Assembly (NCBI GenBank): GCA_964236465.1
Contig: CAXSBZ010000010.1
Span: 1-64,000 of the forward strand
Length of the DNA: 64,000 nt
Direction of reading: 5' to 3'
Source of the DNA: Mucilaginibacter_A sp964236465
Lineage (GTDB): Bacteria; Bacteroidota; Bacteroidia; Sphingobacteriales; Sphingobacteriaceae
Below are positions 17,211-25,733 of this stretch, piece after piece. The notes under the pieces were generated by a model. That model was not told the DNA's origin, ran no database searches, and saw nothing but the letters and a program-made list of their open reading frames with translations. How positions within the stretch are numbered: position 1 is the stretch's first letter; every line of letters begins with the position of its first letter. The position numbers and the translations under genes were made by a program.

Positions 17211-17219
17211 AAGAAGCAT
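17206..17219 (-). repeat. Dispersed repeat core (GCTAAAAGAAGCAT) providing a stop codon
   Basis: The TAA at 17208-17210 ends the 36-aa lipoprotein frame. The preceding AAATTTACC matches the extension. Confidence 0.7.
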
Positions 17220-17233
17220 CGGCTGAAAACAAT

Positions 17234-19843
17234 TTACAAAAGTGCAACCAAGCCCGTCCATCCGGTTTGATGGCTGGCCCCTAAACCTTTGCCGGTATCA
17301 CCATGAAAATATTCGTGGAAAAGGATATAATCTTTAAAATGAGGATCTTGGTTGAGCTTTTCATAACCACCAAAAACCGGCCGTTCGCCTTTTTCGTTCC
17401 GCAGAAAAATGTTTTTTAAGCGTTGGCTTAATGCAGTAGCAATTTCTGCCAGCGAGCAATACGTGCCGGAGCCGGTTGGATATTCTACCTTAAAATCATC
17501 GGTATAATATTCCTGAAAAATGTATAAAGAACAGATTAACAAGTAATTAACAGGCATCCAGATCGGGCCGCGCCAGTTGCTGTTGCCACCAAACATGCCG
17601 GTATCGCTTTCGGCCGGGTTGTAGCGCACTTGATAATTGGCACCGTTCAAAAAATATTTGTACGGGTTGGCTTCGTATTCTTTAGAAATGGAACGAATGC
17701 CGTAATCAGATAAAAACTCGTTGGTATCCAGCATCCGCCGTAGCAAAAGCTTCATCCGGTGGCCGCGCAGCAGCGAAAATAAATGCTGTTCGGTGCCTTT
17801 GGTATCTTTCCAGTAGCTCATTAGCTTCACCAAATCCGGCCGCTGCATCATAAACCAGTCCAGCTTTTCTTTTAGTTTGGGCAGCTTGTTCCATTTGTTT
17901 TCGTCAAACACAAGTACGGCAAACATCGGGATCAACCCAACCAAAGTTCGCAGGCGCAAACGGTCGCTGCTTCCGTCCGGCTTGCGCAACAGATCATAAT
18001 AAAACCCGTCCTGATCATCCCAAAGCCCAAGCGAATCACCGCCCATAGCTGCAATAGAGCCTGCGATGTATAAAAAGTGTTCGGCAAATTTGATGGACAT
18101 ATGTTCATAAACCGGATTGTGCAAAGCCAGTTCTAAGCTGATTTCCATCATGTTAACCGCATACATCGCCATCCAGCTGGAGCCATCGGCCTGCTCTAAA
18201 AAGCCGCCGCCGGGCACGGGTGCACTCCGGTTAAAAACGCCGATATTATCCAAACCCAAAAAGCCACCTTCAAAAACATTATTGCCTTCGCTGTCCTTTT
18301 GGTTTACCCACCAGGTAAAATTGAGCAGCAGTTTCTGAAAAATACCCTCTAAAAACAGCACGTCTTCCCGGCCGTTTTGCTGCTTGTCCAACTGGTACAA
18401 TTGCCAGGCAGCCAGCGCGTGCACCGGTGGGTTGGCATCTCCAAAATCCCATTCGTAGGCCGGAAGTTGGCCGTTGGGATGAATATAACTGGCGCTCACC
18501 AAAATATTCAGTTGGTTTTTGGCAAATTCAGGATCTATTTTGGCAAAAGTGAGGCAATGAAAAGCCAAGTCCCAGGAAGCAAACCAGGGATATTCCCATT
18601 TATCCGGCATCGATAAAATTTGATCAGCAATAAAATGTTTCCAATTGTGGTTGCGGCCTTTCAACCTACTTGCAGGCGGTGCAACTTGTCCCGGATCACC
18701 ATCCAACCAGGATTTGATGTTATAAAAATAGTATTGCTTACTCCAAAGCATCCCGGCAAATGCCTGCCGCTGCACTAATTTTTCATCTTCATTGCTGATA
18801 GTTTGCTGTATTTGTGCATAAAATTCATCCGCTTCTTTAATTTTATTGCTGATAATTTTATCAAAATCATCAAACGGATCGGATTGATGATTATCAGAAA
18901 GCCGCAGCCTGATTTCCACACTTTGCTTCGCCGGAACATTCAGCTTGTAATGCAATGCTGTTTTTGTGCCAGTTTTTTCAGGGTTGATGGCTGCCTGGTT
19001 TCCATTCACCACGAAATCATTGATGCCGTCTTTTACAAAAGCCGAACTGTTGGGCGAATGATAAAGCCGCTCAGTATTGGTTTCGTTTTCGGTGAAAAGC
19101 AGTTCCGCTTCACTATCCAAATGGCAATAATAAGTGCCCGCTTCGGATTGAAATAGCAGCGTGCTTTTGTCCAAATGCGTGATCTGCGGTTTGGCCGATC
19201 CCGGCTGCCAGGTCCAGGTATTTCGGAACCATAATTGCGGTAGCACATGCAGCTCAGCGTCCTCATCACCACGGTTGTAAATAGTGTATTTGATCAGCAG
19301 GTCATCTGCAGTATTTTTGGTGTATTCTATAAAAACATCAAAATATTTATCCTTGTCCAACAAGCCGGTATCAATCAGTTCAAACTCCGGATCGAGCCTG
19401 CTCCTTCGTCCGTTTTCCTCAATCAGCCATTGGTAAGGATACGCAGCCTGCACATATTTGTACAGCATTTTCATGTAGCTGTGCGTGGGTGTGCTGTCCA
19501 GGTAATAATAAAGCTCTTTTACATCCTCGCCGTGGTTTCCCTCGCCATTGGTTAGTCCGAAAAGCCGTTCTTTCAAAATCGGATCTTTGCCGTTCCACAA
19601 AGCAAGCCCCAAACAAAGCAGCTGTTTATCATCACAAAAACCAGCAATCCCTTCCTCGCCCCAACGGTAGGCTTTGCTGCGCGCCATGTCATGCGTAATG
19701 TAATTCCAGGCATCACCATTGGCACTGTAATCTTCGCGTACCGTTCCCCACTGTCGTTCAGACAGATACGGCCCCCATTTCAGCCAGTTTTTTGTTCCAA
19801 AGTAATGTTCTGTCAAGCGGCTTTGTTCAGCATTGTTGTTCAT
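17234..19843 (-). CDS. GH63-like glucosidase (MGH1-type), cytoplasmic
   Basis: 869 aa, the usual size of the bacterial mannosyl-oligosaccharide-glucosidase-like proteins. The N-terminal beta-sandwich region starts LTEHYFGTKNWLKWGPYLSERQWGTVREDYSANGDAW; the (alpha/alpha)6 barrel has DKWEYPWFASWDLAFHC (general acid Asp region), PAYEWDFGDANPPVHALAAW, and near the C-terminus NSNWRGPIWMPVNYLL and RPVFGGYEKLNQDPHFKD with the catalytic Glu/base region. No signal peptide. Expected to hydrolyse alpha-glucosides such as glucosylglycerate, trehalose-type or mannosylglycerate-like compounds; substrate is uncertain. It stands alone. Confidence 0.85.
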   Translation of the reverse strand: MNNNAEQSRLTEHYFGTKNWLKWGPYLSERQWGTVREDYSANGDAWNYITHDMARSKAYRWGEEGIAGFCDDKQLLCLGLALWNGKDPILKERLFGLTNGEGNHGEDVKELYYYLDSTPTHSYMKMLYKYVQAAYPYQWLIEENGRRSRLDPEFELIDTGLLDKDKYFDVFIEYTKNTADDLLIKYTIYNRGDEDAELHVLPQLWFRNTWTWQPGSAKPQITHLDKSTLLFQSEAGTYYCHLDSEAELLFTENETNTERLYHSPNSSAFVKDGINDFVVNGNQAAINPEKTGTKTALHYKLNVPAKQSVEIRLRLSDNHQSDPFDDFDKIISNKIKEADEFYAQIQQTISNEDEKLVQRQAFAGMLWSKQYYFYNIKSWLDGDPGQVAPPASRLKGRNHNWKHFIADQILSMPDKWEYPWFASWDLAFHCLTFAKIDPEFAKNQLNILVSASYIHPNGQLPAYEWDFGDANPPVHALAAWQLYQLDKQQNGREDVLFLEGIFQKLLLNFTWWVNQKDSEGNNVFEGGFLGLDNIGVFNRSAPVPGGGFLEQADGSSWMAMYAVNMMEISLELALHNPVYEHMSIKFAEHFLYIAGSIAAMGGDSLGLWDDQDGFYYDLLRKPDGSSDRLRLRTLVGLIPMFAVLVFDENKWNKLPKLKEKLDWFMMQRPDLVKLMSYWKDTKGTEQHLFSLLRGHRMKLLLRRMLDTNEFLSDYGIRSISKEYEANPYKYFLNGANYQVRYNPAESDTGMFGGNSNWRGPIWMPVNYLLICSLYIFQEYYTDDFKVEYPTGSGTYCSLAEIATALSQRLKNIFLRNEKGERPVFGGYEKLNQDPHFKDYILFHEYFHGDTGKGLGASHQTGWTGLVALL

Positions 19844-20268
19844 GCTGGGTTAAGGATTTTGATTGCAGAAATGTTTGACCGGAAGCAAAATCTGGCAGGA
19901 TAAAACTGCGAAAGTTTTTACGAAAAAATAGCTGCTAAAAACAGCATGGCTGTTCAGCCCATTCAGCAACAATAAAAATTACCTGATTTTCAGTAGCTTA
20001 ATTATAATGGGTTTAACCGATACGAAAACCAAAAATTCCGGCCAGGCATTTATCACCGGAAGGAAAGTTTCAGCCTTGATCTGTTGAAAGATACTTGCTG
20101 GATTTGTTTAAAAAACGAGGATCGGGCAGTTGCACATCACGCCCTGGAAACCGCTTATGCTAAAAGGAATTGAGGCTGCTGACTTGAGCACTTACCAGCT
20201 TGGCTTCGCCATCAAAAGGAAGTTGAAATCGGGTTTATCCGGTTCGGTTATCATCCAAAAAAATACTT

Positions 20269-20282
20269 GATAAAAACAGTAT
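20269..20282 (-). repeat. Dispersed repeat, TGTTTTT variant (GATAAAAACAGTAT)
   Basis: Single core inside the coding relic. Confidence 0.55.
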
Positions 20283-20511
20283 CGAGCCTTTTTTTGAAAT
20301 TGAACACACGCAGGATTTCAACCCCAATACCAAAGATTTTATTGTTTATAAAATTGATTTACAGCAACATCAACTTGCCTACAGTATGGGAAAAGCAGGT
20401 GGTAAATATAGCTGGTGCTAATTGATAAGAATCAGGCGAAAAAAACTTTGTCATTTTGATCTGCAGGAAGAAATCTTCATCCATACAATTAAACTTCACT
20501 GATTTTTACCC

Positions 20512-20525
20512 GATAAAAGAAGCAT
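20512..20525 (-). repeat. Dispersed repeat core (GATAAAAGAAGCAT)
   Basis: Extension TGATTTTTACCC lies upstream. It is followed at once by a second repeat family shared with 48280. Confidence 0.8.
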
Positions 20526-20530
20526 TGGAT

Positions 20531-20564
20531 TTGAAGAAGATTCCTCCCTTTGGGTCGGAATGAC
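20531..20564 (+). repeat. Dispersed repeat family, copy 1 (TTGAAGAAGATTCCTCCC...)
   Basis: About 34 bases, ending TTTGGGTCGGAATGAC, are repeated with a two-base deletion and a few changes at 48280-48311. In both places the unit lies directly beside a 14-bp repeat core. Confidence 0.65.
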
Positions 20565-20578
20565 AAAAAACAAAAAAT

Positions 20579-22036
20579 TTACTGATAACTTAATTTAGAA
20601 GCCTTCAACCCAAATACTTCTTTTAAAGCCCGTTTTGCGGCATAATAGCCACACATGCCATGCACGCCGCCGCCCGGCGGTGTAGATGAGGAACAGATAT
20701 ACAAGCCTTTGGCGGACGTTTTGTAAGGCGACCAGCGCAGTGCCGGGCGCGTAAACAATTGCCGGATATCCAAGATGCCGCCGTTGATATCGCCGCCGAT
20801 ATAATTTGGGTTGTATTCTTCAATTTGCACAGTATTCATGGTGTGTTTGGCCAGGATCATTTCCCGAAAACCGGGTGCAAAACGCTCCACCTGCTGCTCA
20901 ATAATTTCGGTCATATCTGTTTCGCTTCCGTTGGGCACATGGCAATATGCCCAGGCTGTGTGCTTGCCTTCGGGTGCGCGCGTGGCATCAAAAAGGCTTT
21001 GTTGCGCCAGCAAAACGAAAGGTTTTTCTACAATTTTCCCCTGTGAAGTTTGTTTTTCTCCGCTGGCAATCTCCTCCAAAGTATTACCCAAATGGATGGT
21101 TCCAGCTTGCCGGCATTCGTGCGCCGTAAAAGGGATTGTTCCGTCTAAAGCCCAGTCGATCTTGAAAACGCCCATTCCGTAGCGGTATTTTTTGAGTTGC
21201 CATTTGTAAATGGAAGAAAAACGGTGGCCGGCAATCTTGAGCAATTGTTTTGGGGTGATATCAAACAGTACCGTTTTAGAAGAAGGCAGTTGCTGCAAAG
21301 ATTTCACCTCAAAATTGGTCTCGATTTTTCCACCCATTGAAATAAAATAAGCCGCCAATGCATCTGCAATTTTGATGGAACCACCTTTTGTCATCGGCCA
21401 GCCGTTGGTGTTTCCGGTAGCCAGCAAAACCAGTGCAACCGCCGAGGTAGCCAGGTTTGACAAAGGCTGAATGCCATGCGCAGCCATGCCCGCCCAAAGT
21501 CCGCGTGCTTCTTTTGTGCGGAGTTTTTTGGCCATTTGCAAAGCGGAAGGCAAAGCATCCAACCCAAAACGCGCAAACTTGAGCGGATATTTGGGGAATT
21601 TGAGCGGGCCAAGCAAATCAGGTGCTAATTTGGGCCAATTGTGCGCCAGCGGTTGCAGCAATTTTAAATAAGCTTTGCAATCGATGCCCAATTTGATAGC
21701 CGTTTGCTGTGCCGATCCAAACAAAGCCGCCGCCCGGCCATCATCAAAAGGATGCGCAGCGGCCAGCGGCGGATAAATATATTCCAAACCAAAATTGGCC
21801 AGTGGCAAGGTTTTAAAAAATGGCGAACCTGCTGCCAGCGGATGAATGGCCGAACATATATCGTGCTTAAAACCAGGCAAAGTCAGCTCTTCCGTGCGCA
21901 GGCCGCCACCGATCTGCGCCTTGCCTTCCAGCAATAAAACGGAAAGTCCCTGCTGTTGCAATTCAATGGCTGCTGCCAGTCCGTTTGGCCCGGAACCTAC
22001 CACAACGGCATCATAATCAGTATTTTGCTTCAACAT
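20579..22036 (-). CDS. FAD-dependent oxidoreductase, phytoene-desaturase-like (CrtI/PYROXD2 type)
   Basis: 485 aa. The N-terminal dinucleotide fold is AVVVGSGPNGLAAAIELQQQGLSVLLLEGKAQIGGGLRTEE (GxGxxG about residues 13-18, then the E of the ribose-binding strand). The C-terminal FAD motif is KGLYICSSSTPPGGGVHGMCGYYAAKRAL. Length and C-terminal motif match bacterial pyridine-nucleotide-disulphide-oxidoreductase-domain-2/CrtI-like proteins rather than true carotenoid genes, and no crtB or other carotenoid gene is nearby. The substrate is unknown. Confidence 0.85.
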   Translation of the reverse strand: MLKQNTDYDAVVVGSGPNGLAAAIELQQQGLSVLLLEGKAQIGGGLRTEELTLPGFKHDICSAIHPLAAGSPFFKTLPLANFGLEYIYPPLAAAHPFDDGRAAALFGSAQQTAIKLGIDCKAYLKLLQPLAHNWPKLAPDLLGPLKFPKYPLKFARFGLDALPSALQMAKKLRTKEARGLWAGMAAHGIQPLSNLATSAVALVLLATGNTNGWPMTKGGSIKIADALAAYFISMGGKIETNFEVKSLQQLPSSKTVLFDITPKQLLKIAGHRFSSIYKWQLKKYRYGMGVFKIDWALDGTIPFTAHECRQAGTIHLGNTLEEIASGEKQTSQGKIVEKPFVLLAQQSLFDATRAPEGKHTAWAYCHVPNGSETDMTEIIEQQVERFAPGFREMILAKHTMNTVQIEEYNPNYIGGDINGGILDIRQLFTRPALRWSPYKTSAKGLYICSSSTPPGGGVHGMCGYYAAKRALKEVFGLKASKLSYQ

Positions 22037-22200
22037 AAATTTCTCAAAGTCGGTTCCCGTTTGATGCAGGTTTGCCGCTAACTGGTTTATATTTTAGTTT
22101 TAAGTAGGAAAGCGGGTGAATGTTTTCTTTCTCAAAAATTATCATATACGGCAAAATTTGCGGCGGCGGTTTGCTTAATTGTTAAATGATGTAAATCCTG

Positions 22201-22214
22201 ATGCTTCTTTTATC
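22201..22214 (+). repeat. Dispersed repeat core (ATGCTTCTTTTATC)
   Basis: Extension GACCTAAATTCC follows, 78 bases before the next start codon. Confidence 0.8.
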
Positions 22215-22260
22215 GACCTAAATTCCGCATAAAAATATCGGAAACAAAGCCGCAAACTAA

Positions 22261-22268
22261 TAACTTTG
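22261..22268 (+). promoter_or_regulatory. Possible -7 box TAACTTTG
   Basis: Matches the Bacteroidetes TAnnTTTG consensus and lies 23 bases before the ATG at 22292. No clear -33 TTG is seen at the proper distance, so the call is weak. Confidence 0.35.
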
Positions 22269-22291
22269 CAGCGCGGCCAAAGCAAAAAAAT

Positions 22292-22633
22292 ATGAAACCT
22301 GGAGATAAAGTGATTTGTATTGATGCCACCATCGACCCTGATAAAGCGGAAGAAATAGCAAAGGATTTTGAAATCTGGATCACCAAAGATAAAGAATATA
22401 CCATCCGCGAAATCCTGGACAACAACGGCATTGTGCCCGGCGTTTTGCTGGATGAAGTGCATAATCTGCCTAAATATTTCAAACTGCTGAACCGCTACCA
22501 AGAGCCGGCTTTTGCTTTGTGGCGGTTTAGAAAACTGAATTACGCCACCAAAACCGAAGCCGTAGAAGCAGAACAGGAACTGGTAGAAGTTGGCGTGCAG
22601 CGACCGCCCGAAAAAGAAAAAGCGGCCCGGTAA
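22292..22633 (+). CDS. Conserved hypothetical protein, 113 aa
   Basis: Small, charged, soluble protein starting MKPGDKVICIDATIDPDKA with a beta-rich first half (DFEIWITKDKEYTIREIL, GIVPGVLLDEVHNLP) and a helical acidic C-terminus (KTEAVEAEQELVEVG). The first half resembles proteins found widely in Sphingobacteria but I know no named domain. It has good codon structure and GC content like its neighbours. A repeat core follows its stop (22646). Confidence 0.65.
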   Translation: MKPGDKVICIDATIDPDKAEEIAKDFEIWITKDKEYTIREILDNNGIVPGVLLDEVHNLPKYFKLLNRYQEPAFALWRFRKLNYATKTEAVEAEQELVEVGVQRPPEKEKAAR

Positions 22634-22645
22634 ACAAGCAGTTTG

Positions 22646-22659
22646 ATGCTTCTTTTACC
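22646..22659 (+). repeat. Dispersed repeat core (ATGCTTCTTTTACC)
   Basis: It lies between the convergent 113-aa and 207-aa genes and runs into the latter's last codons. Confidence 0.75.
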
Positions 22660-23278
22660 GGTCTTTTTTTGGTATGAGCAAACCTTCCGTCAGGTTTTTC
22701 CATTGCTGATCAGAAAAACCAAGGATCGCACCAAGGGCAACTACGGCGTGCCGAATCGTGTCCCAAACGCCATCGGCCTGTCCATTCGGAACCTCATTGC
22801 GGCCATGCACTTCGGCAGTTACGGTATTGCCTTTTCGCTTCACTATAAACGTACTGGTAGAATCTTGATTGAAAAAGTGAGACGTAGCGGCGTCCGGATT
22901 TTGCGGATTGGCAGCAGGCCGAACACGGATGGAAACGATTTGAATGTCAGCTTGTTCGTCCGTTTCGTCCTGAATATTTTCTATCCGAACCCAATCGTTT
23001 CCGTTGCCGCTATCCGGGCCGGGCGCAGGAATATGGATTTTAAAATGATCGCCTACCTGTGCCGGGCGATTTACTTCAACGCCACTGCTGTCCGTCAGCT
23101 GAAAATCTGATGAAATGCCTTGCGCCACTTCTTTCCAGCGGGAAACATCGAGCAGCCTTTTTTTGGCTGATGCAAACAATTGTTCGGCTTCTTGGCGGTT
23201 ATTCAGCGTAACTTCATGCTGCGTATCTACCTGATTTCCTTTTTGTTGCGGCGGAATATTTTGATCTTCTATCGACAT
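22655..23278 (-). CDS. Conserved hypothetical protein, 207 aa
   Basis: Soluble, hydrophilic protein. After a disordered Gln-rich start, residues 25-60 are helical (NNRQEAEQLFASAKKRLLDVSRWKEV), then a beta-rich core includes VEVNRPAQVGDHFKIHIPAPG and a long segment ending TFIVKRKGNTVTAEVHGRNE, and a C-terminal helix follows. The layout recalls lipid- or polymer-binding beta-barrels but no family is recognised. It lies convergent with the preceding gene; its leader contains a repeat core at 23342. Confidence 0.6.
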   Translation of the reverse strand: MSIEDQNIPPQQKGNQVDTQHEVTLNNRQEAEQLFASAKKRLLDVSRWKEVAQGISSDFQLTDSSGVEVNRPAQVGDHFKIHIPAPGPDSGNGNDWVRIENIQDETDEQADIQIVSIRVRPAANPQNPDAATSHFFNQDSTSTFIVKRKGNTVTAEVHGRNEVPNGQADGVWDTIRHAVVALGAILGFSDQQWKNLTEGLLIPKKDR

Positions 23279-23341
23279 AAAACTTTTATTAACCGAACAC
23301 CAAAAGCCGGATGCAGTTTGTGCAAACCTGATTTGAAGCTG

Positions 23342-23355
23342 ATGCTTCTTTTATC
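23342..23355 (+). repeat. Dispersed repeat core (ATGCTTCTTTTATC)
   Basis: Extension GGGTAAAAATTGTG follows, 26 bases before the 3' end of the NUDIX gene. Confidence 0.85.
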
Positions 23356-23380
23356 GGGTAAAAATTGTGATCAGGTTAAA

Positions 23381-24001
23381 TCAATCCAAAGTTGCTTCTT
23401 TCTGCGGATCAGCCAAATATTCAAACATCAAATTGATCTGGGCCGGAAGCACGCGGTTTTCCGACAATTCCGGAAGCTCGTTTTGGCTGAAAAAACTGAC
23501 ATCTAAAATATCAAAAGCTTTGGTTTTTTCTCCGCTGATGATTTCACACCGGATAAAAATCTTGTAAACATAATCCGGTTGCGGCGGGTGCGGATGGCAA
23601 CGTTTGTCTAAAACCGCCAGCAATTTTACAGGTTTTACGTGGAAACCGGTTTCCTCCAATGCTTCTTTTACCGCTATTTCTTTGGGCGAAAAACCAATAT
23701 CCGCCCAGCCGCCGGGTAGCGACCATTTGCCGTCGGCTTTTTCGCGCACCAATAAAATTTCTTTTTCAGCATTAAAAATTACCGCACGGATGTCGGTTTT
23801 TGGCGTAATGTATTCTTTGTTTGTACTGAAGTAATTGGTGATTTTTTCCGGCGGATCACCCGAAACTTCCTGCATCATTTCCAAACTGATCTGCTCCAGT
23901 TCGCGGTAACGCTCCAGATCGTATTCGTTGTTAGCATATGTTAAACCCAAATGCGCCATCGCTTTGAGGCGTTTGGCATAATCTAAAATTTTGTCAGCCA
24001 T
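23381..24001 (-). CDS. NUDIX hydrolase with N-terminal helical domain
   Basis: 206 aa. Residues 1-60 form the helical NUDIX-associated N-terminal domain (KILDYAKRLKAMAHLGLTY, YDLERYRELEQISLEMM). The NUDIX box is GGWADIGFSPKEIAVKEALEETGF; the first Glu position is Phe, a variation seen in this subfamily, while the EALEE metal ligands are intact. Such proteins hydrolyse nucleoside-diphosphate derivatives such as ADP-ribose. The NUDIX helix codons contain a TTCTTTT-type core (23659-23672), here explained by the conserved V-K-E-A-L-E-E peptide. Confidence 0.9.
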   Translation of the reverse strand: MADKILDYAKRLKAMAHLGLTYANNEYDLERYRELEQISLEMMQEVSGDPPEKITNYFSTNKEYITPKTDIRAVIFNAEKEILLVREKADGKWSLPGGWADIGFSPKEIAVKEALEETGFHVKPVKLLAVLDKRCHPHPPQPDYVYKIFIRCEIISGEKTKAFDILDVSFFSQNELPELSENRVLPAQINLMFEYLADPQKEATLD

Positions 24002-24029
24002 CAGTTTTTTATTTGGCTGGAAATATACG

Positions 24030-24043
24030 ATGCTTCTTTTATC
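24030..24043 (+). repeat. Dispersed repeat core (ATGCTTCTTTTATC)
   Basis: Extension ACCTCAAAAATTGTTG follows. It lies between the HTH gene and the NUDIX gene. Confidence 0.85.
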
Positions 24044-24068
24044 ACCTCAAAAATTGTTGAACACAAAT

Positions 24069-24269
24069 CTACTCCAAATCCAAAATATCGCCGGGCTTGC
24101 AATCCAGCACTTTGCAAATGGCTTCCAGCGTATCAAAACGCACACCTTTAGCTTTTCCGGTTTTGAGAATGGAAAGATTGACGGTTGTTAAACCAACTTT
24201 TTGCGATAACTCGTTCAACGACATTTTGCGTTTGGCCATCATCACATCTAAATTTATAATGATTGCCAT
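24069..24269 (-). CDS. Small XRE-family HTH regulator (YozG-like)
   Basis: 66 aa from the ATG at 24269. This start is chosen over a longer open frame because it falls 2 bases after the stop of the upstream gene and matches the family's MAIIINLDVMMAKRKMS opening. The helix-turn-helix is LNELSQKVGLTTVNLSILKTGKAKG; the end CKVLDCKPGDILDLE is typical. Such regulators are usually encoded with a DUF2975 membrane protein, exactly as here, and probably control that operon. Confidence 0.88.
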   Translation of the reverse strand: MAIIINLDVMMAKRKMSLNELSQKVGLTTVNLSILKTGKAKGVRFDTLEAICKVLDCKPGDILDLE

Positions 24270-24271
24270 GG

Positions 24272-24769
24272 TTATATTATGGATTCGTTTTCGGCTTTGA
24301 TTTGATTGGCAACTTGCAACAATTCGGCGAACAGAAAGATGCTTAAAGATAGTACCCACATGGCCGGCGATTGTATCAAAGTTGACATTCCAAATTGTAC
24401 TAAAGCCCACTGTATAGAAATGTGTAAATCATTTTTACTTAAAGTATCTGAGAAATTTATCGCTATCTGTAAAATAGGATTAAGTAAAGTTAACGCAATT
24501 ACCAAGAAACCAATTTGCCTTAGTTTTTGATAGAAATCAGGTTGCCATTTATCTTTTTCAGTATAAGCTTTAACAATCTTCCGCAATCGCAAACTGATTA
24601 TTAACAAAATGCCAACGTTTGTTAGTCTTGTTAGCATGATCCAGAATGAGTAATGATAGCTGTGGTAGAGCTTAATGCTTGGGATAACTACATACATGGA
24701 AGCCATGGCTGATAAAGCCAATATCACCCAGATCCATACAAAAATGCGTTTGGTTTTTGAAGATTTCAT
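24272..24769 (-). CDS. DUF2975 family membrane protein
   Basis: 165 aa with four membrane helices (about residues 9-31, 43-62, 84-108, 135-155). The ending SIFLFAELLQVANQIKAENE is the family's characteristic C-terminus. DUF2975 proteins have no known activity but are recurrently paired with a YozG-like HTH regulator, here 2 bases downstream. The composition is more AT-rich than that of its neighbours. Confidence 0.85.
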   Translation of the reverse strand: MKSSKTKRIFVWIWVILALSAMASMYVVIPSIKLYHSYHYSFWIMLTRLTNVGILLIISLRLRKIVKAYTEKDKWQPDFYQKLRQIGFLVIALTLLNPILQIAINFSDTLSKNDLHISIQWALVQFGMSTLIQSPAMWVLSLSIFLFAELLQVANQIKAENESII

Positions 24770-24880
24770 ATCGGTTAATTTTTCTCAAACATAAATCTAT
24801 TTTTAAATCAAAACAAATAATATTTAAAATAAAACATTAAATAATTAAATTTTTATTTATGCTGATAAAGATTTATGCTA

Positions 24881-24894
24881 ATGCTTCTTTTATC
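24881..24894 (+). repeat. Dispersed repeat core (ATGCTTCTTTTATC)
   Basis: Extension GACCTAAAATTGATA follows, a consensus half-site in the divergent gap before the YceH gene. Confidence 0.85.
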
Positions 24895-24945
24895 GACCTA
24901 AAATTGATATTCCTTTAAAACCAAACAGATGATTACTTTTAAAAA

Positions 24946-25599
24946 ATGGATTCACCGATTACAATACCAATTTTAGCTGCCGAAGAACTGCGCGTTCTGG
25001 GCGTTTTAATGGAGAAGAGCAAAACCACGCCGGATTATTATCCGATGACCTTAAACAGTTTGACTACGGCCTGCAACCAAAAATCATCGCGCAAACCGGT
25101 GGTGGATTATGAGGAAGAAATGGTAGTTTTGGCTTTAGATTCATTAAAGAAAAAAGGTTTGATCTCTACGGCAACCGGCGGTTCTATCCGTTCCGTAAAG
25201 TACAAACACAATTTTGCCATCGTTTTTCCGGTTGTTCCTGCCGAAGTTGCGCTGATTTGTCTGCTGATGCTGCGAGGGCCGCAAACGCCGGGCGAACTGA
25301 ACACCAACTCCGGCCGGATGTACGAATTTGAATCGATAGAAGAAGTACAGTCGGTTTTAGAAAAACTTTCTCAGCCGGAAACGCCTTTTGTAAAACAATT
25401 GCCGCGCCGCAGTGGACAAAAAGAAGTCCGTTTCGTACATCTTTTAGGCGGAGAAATTGATTTGGAGGAAGAAGAAACGCCGCAGGAACCGGCGCGAAAA
25501 TCGGTAAGCGAACTGGAAGCGCGCGTGGCACAATTAGAGCAGGATTATTCGGTGCTAAAAGAAGCATTGGATAAATTGATGCAGGAGTTGGGCGTTTGA
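24946..25599 (+). CDS. YceH family protein (DUF480)
   Basis: 217 aa. Tandem winged-helix domains: the first includes ELRVLGVLMEKSKTTPDYYPMTLNSLTTACNQKSSRKPV, the family signature; the second begins ALICLLMLRGPQTPGELNTNSGRMY. A C-terminal coiled coil (SVSELEARVAQLEQDYSVLKEALDKL) completes the usual length. Function unknown; DNA binding is suggested by the fold. Its coiled-coil codons contain a repeat core (25554-25567). Confidence 0.92.
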   Translation: MDSPITIPILAAEELRVLGVLMEKSKTTPDYYPMTLNSLTTACNQKSSRKPVVDYEEEMVVLALDSLKKKGLISTATGGSIRSVKYKHNFAIVFPVVPAEVALICLLMLRGPQTPGELNTNSGRMYEFESIEEVQSVLEKLSQPETPFVKQLPRRSGQKEVRFVHLLGGEIDLEEEETPQEPARKSVSELEARVAQLEQDYSVLKEALDKLMQELGV

Positions 25600-25733
25600 A
25601 GGTGCGGGGTTTGAGGAAAAAAGCGATCAGCAAAGTTGGTATCGGATGTTTTTTTACTTATTTAGTAATGAGCAACTTATTATTTGTCTATTCGTTTTGA
25701 TTGCTCAACTTTAACAATCAAATAATCATATTT

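Larger units (their letters stand above)
19844..20578. other. 735-base gap with coding remnants and repeats
   Basis: No intact gene. Broken plus-strand frames look protein-like: LKGIEAADLSTYQLGFAIKR and a stretch near 20160-20260, and FEIEHTQDFNPNTKDFIVYK near 20294-20420 ending in a stop. They lie in different frames, so a frameshifted relic of an unidentified gene is likely. Repeat cores lie at 19934-19947, 20269-20282 and 20512-20525. Confidence 0.4.

Noticed and set aside
20579..22036. Carotenoid phytoene desaturase (crtI) assignment
   Set aside because: The N- and C-terminal motifs fit the broader PYROXD2-like group and no other carotenoid gene is present in the window.
24069..24410. 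A 113-aa reading of the HTH gene
   Set aside because: The first 47 codons overlap the DUF2975 gene in another frame and lack similarity; the ATG at 24269 gives the family's normal length.
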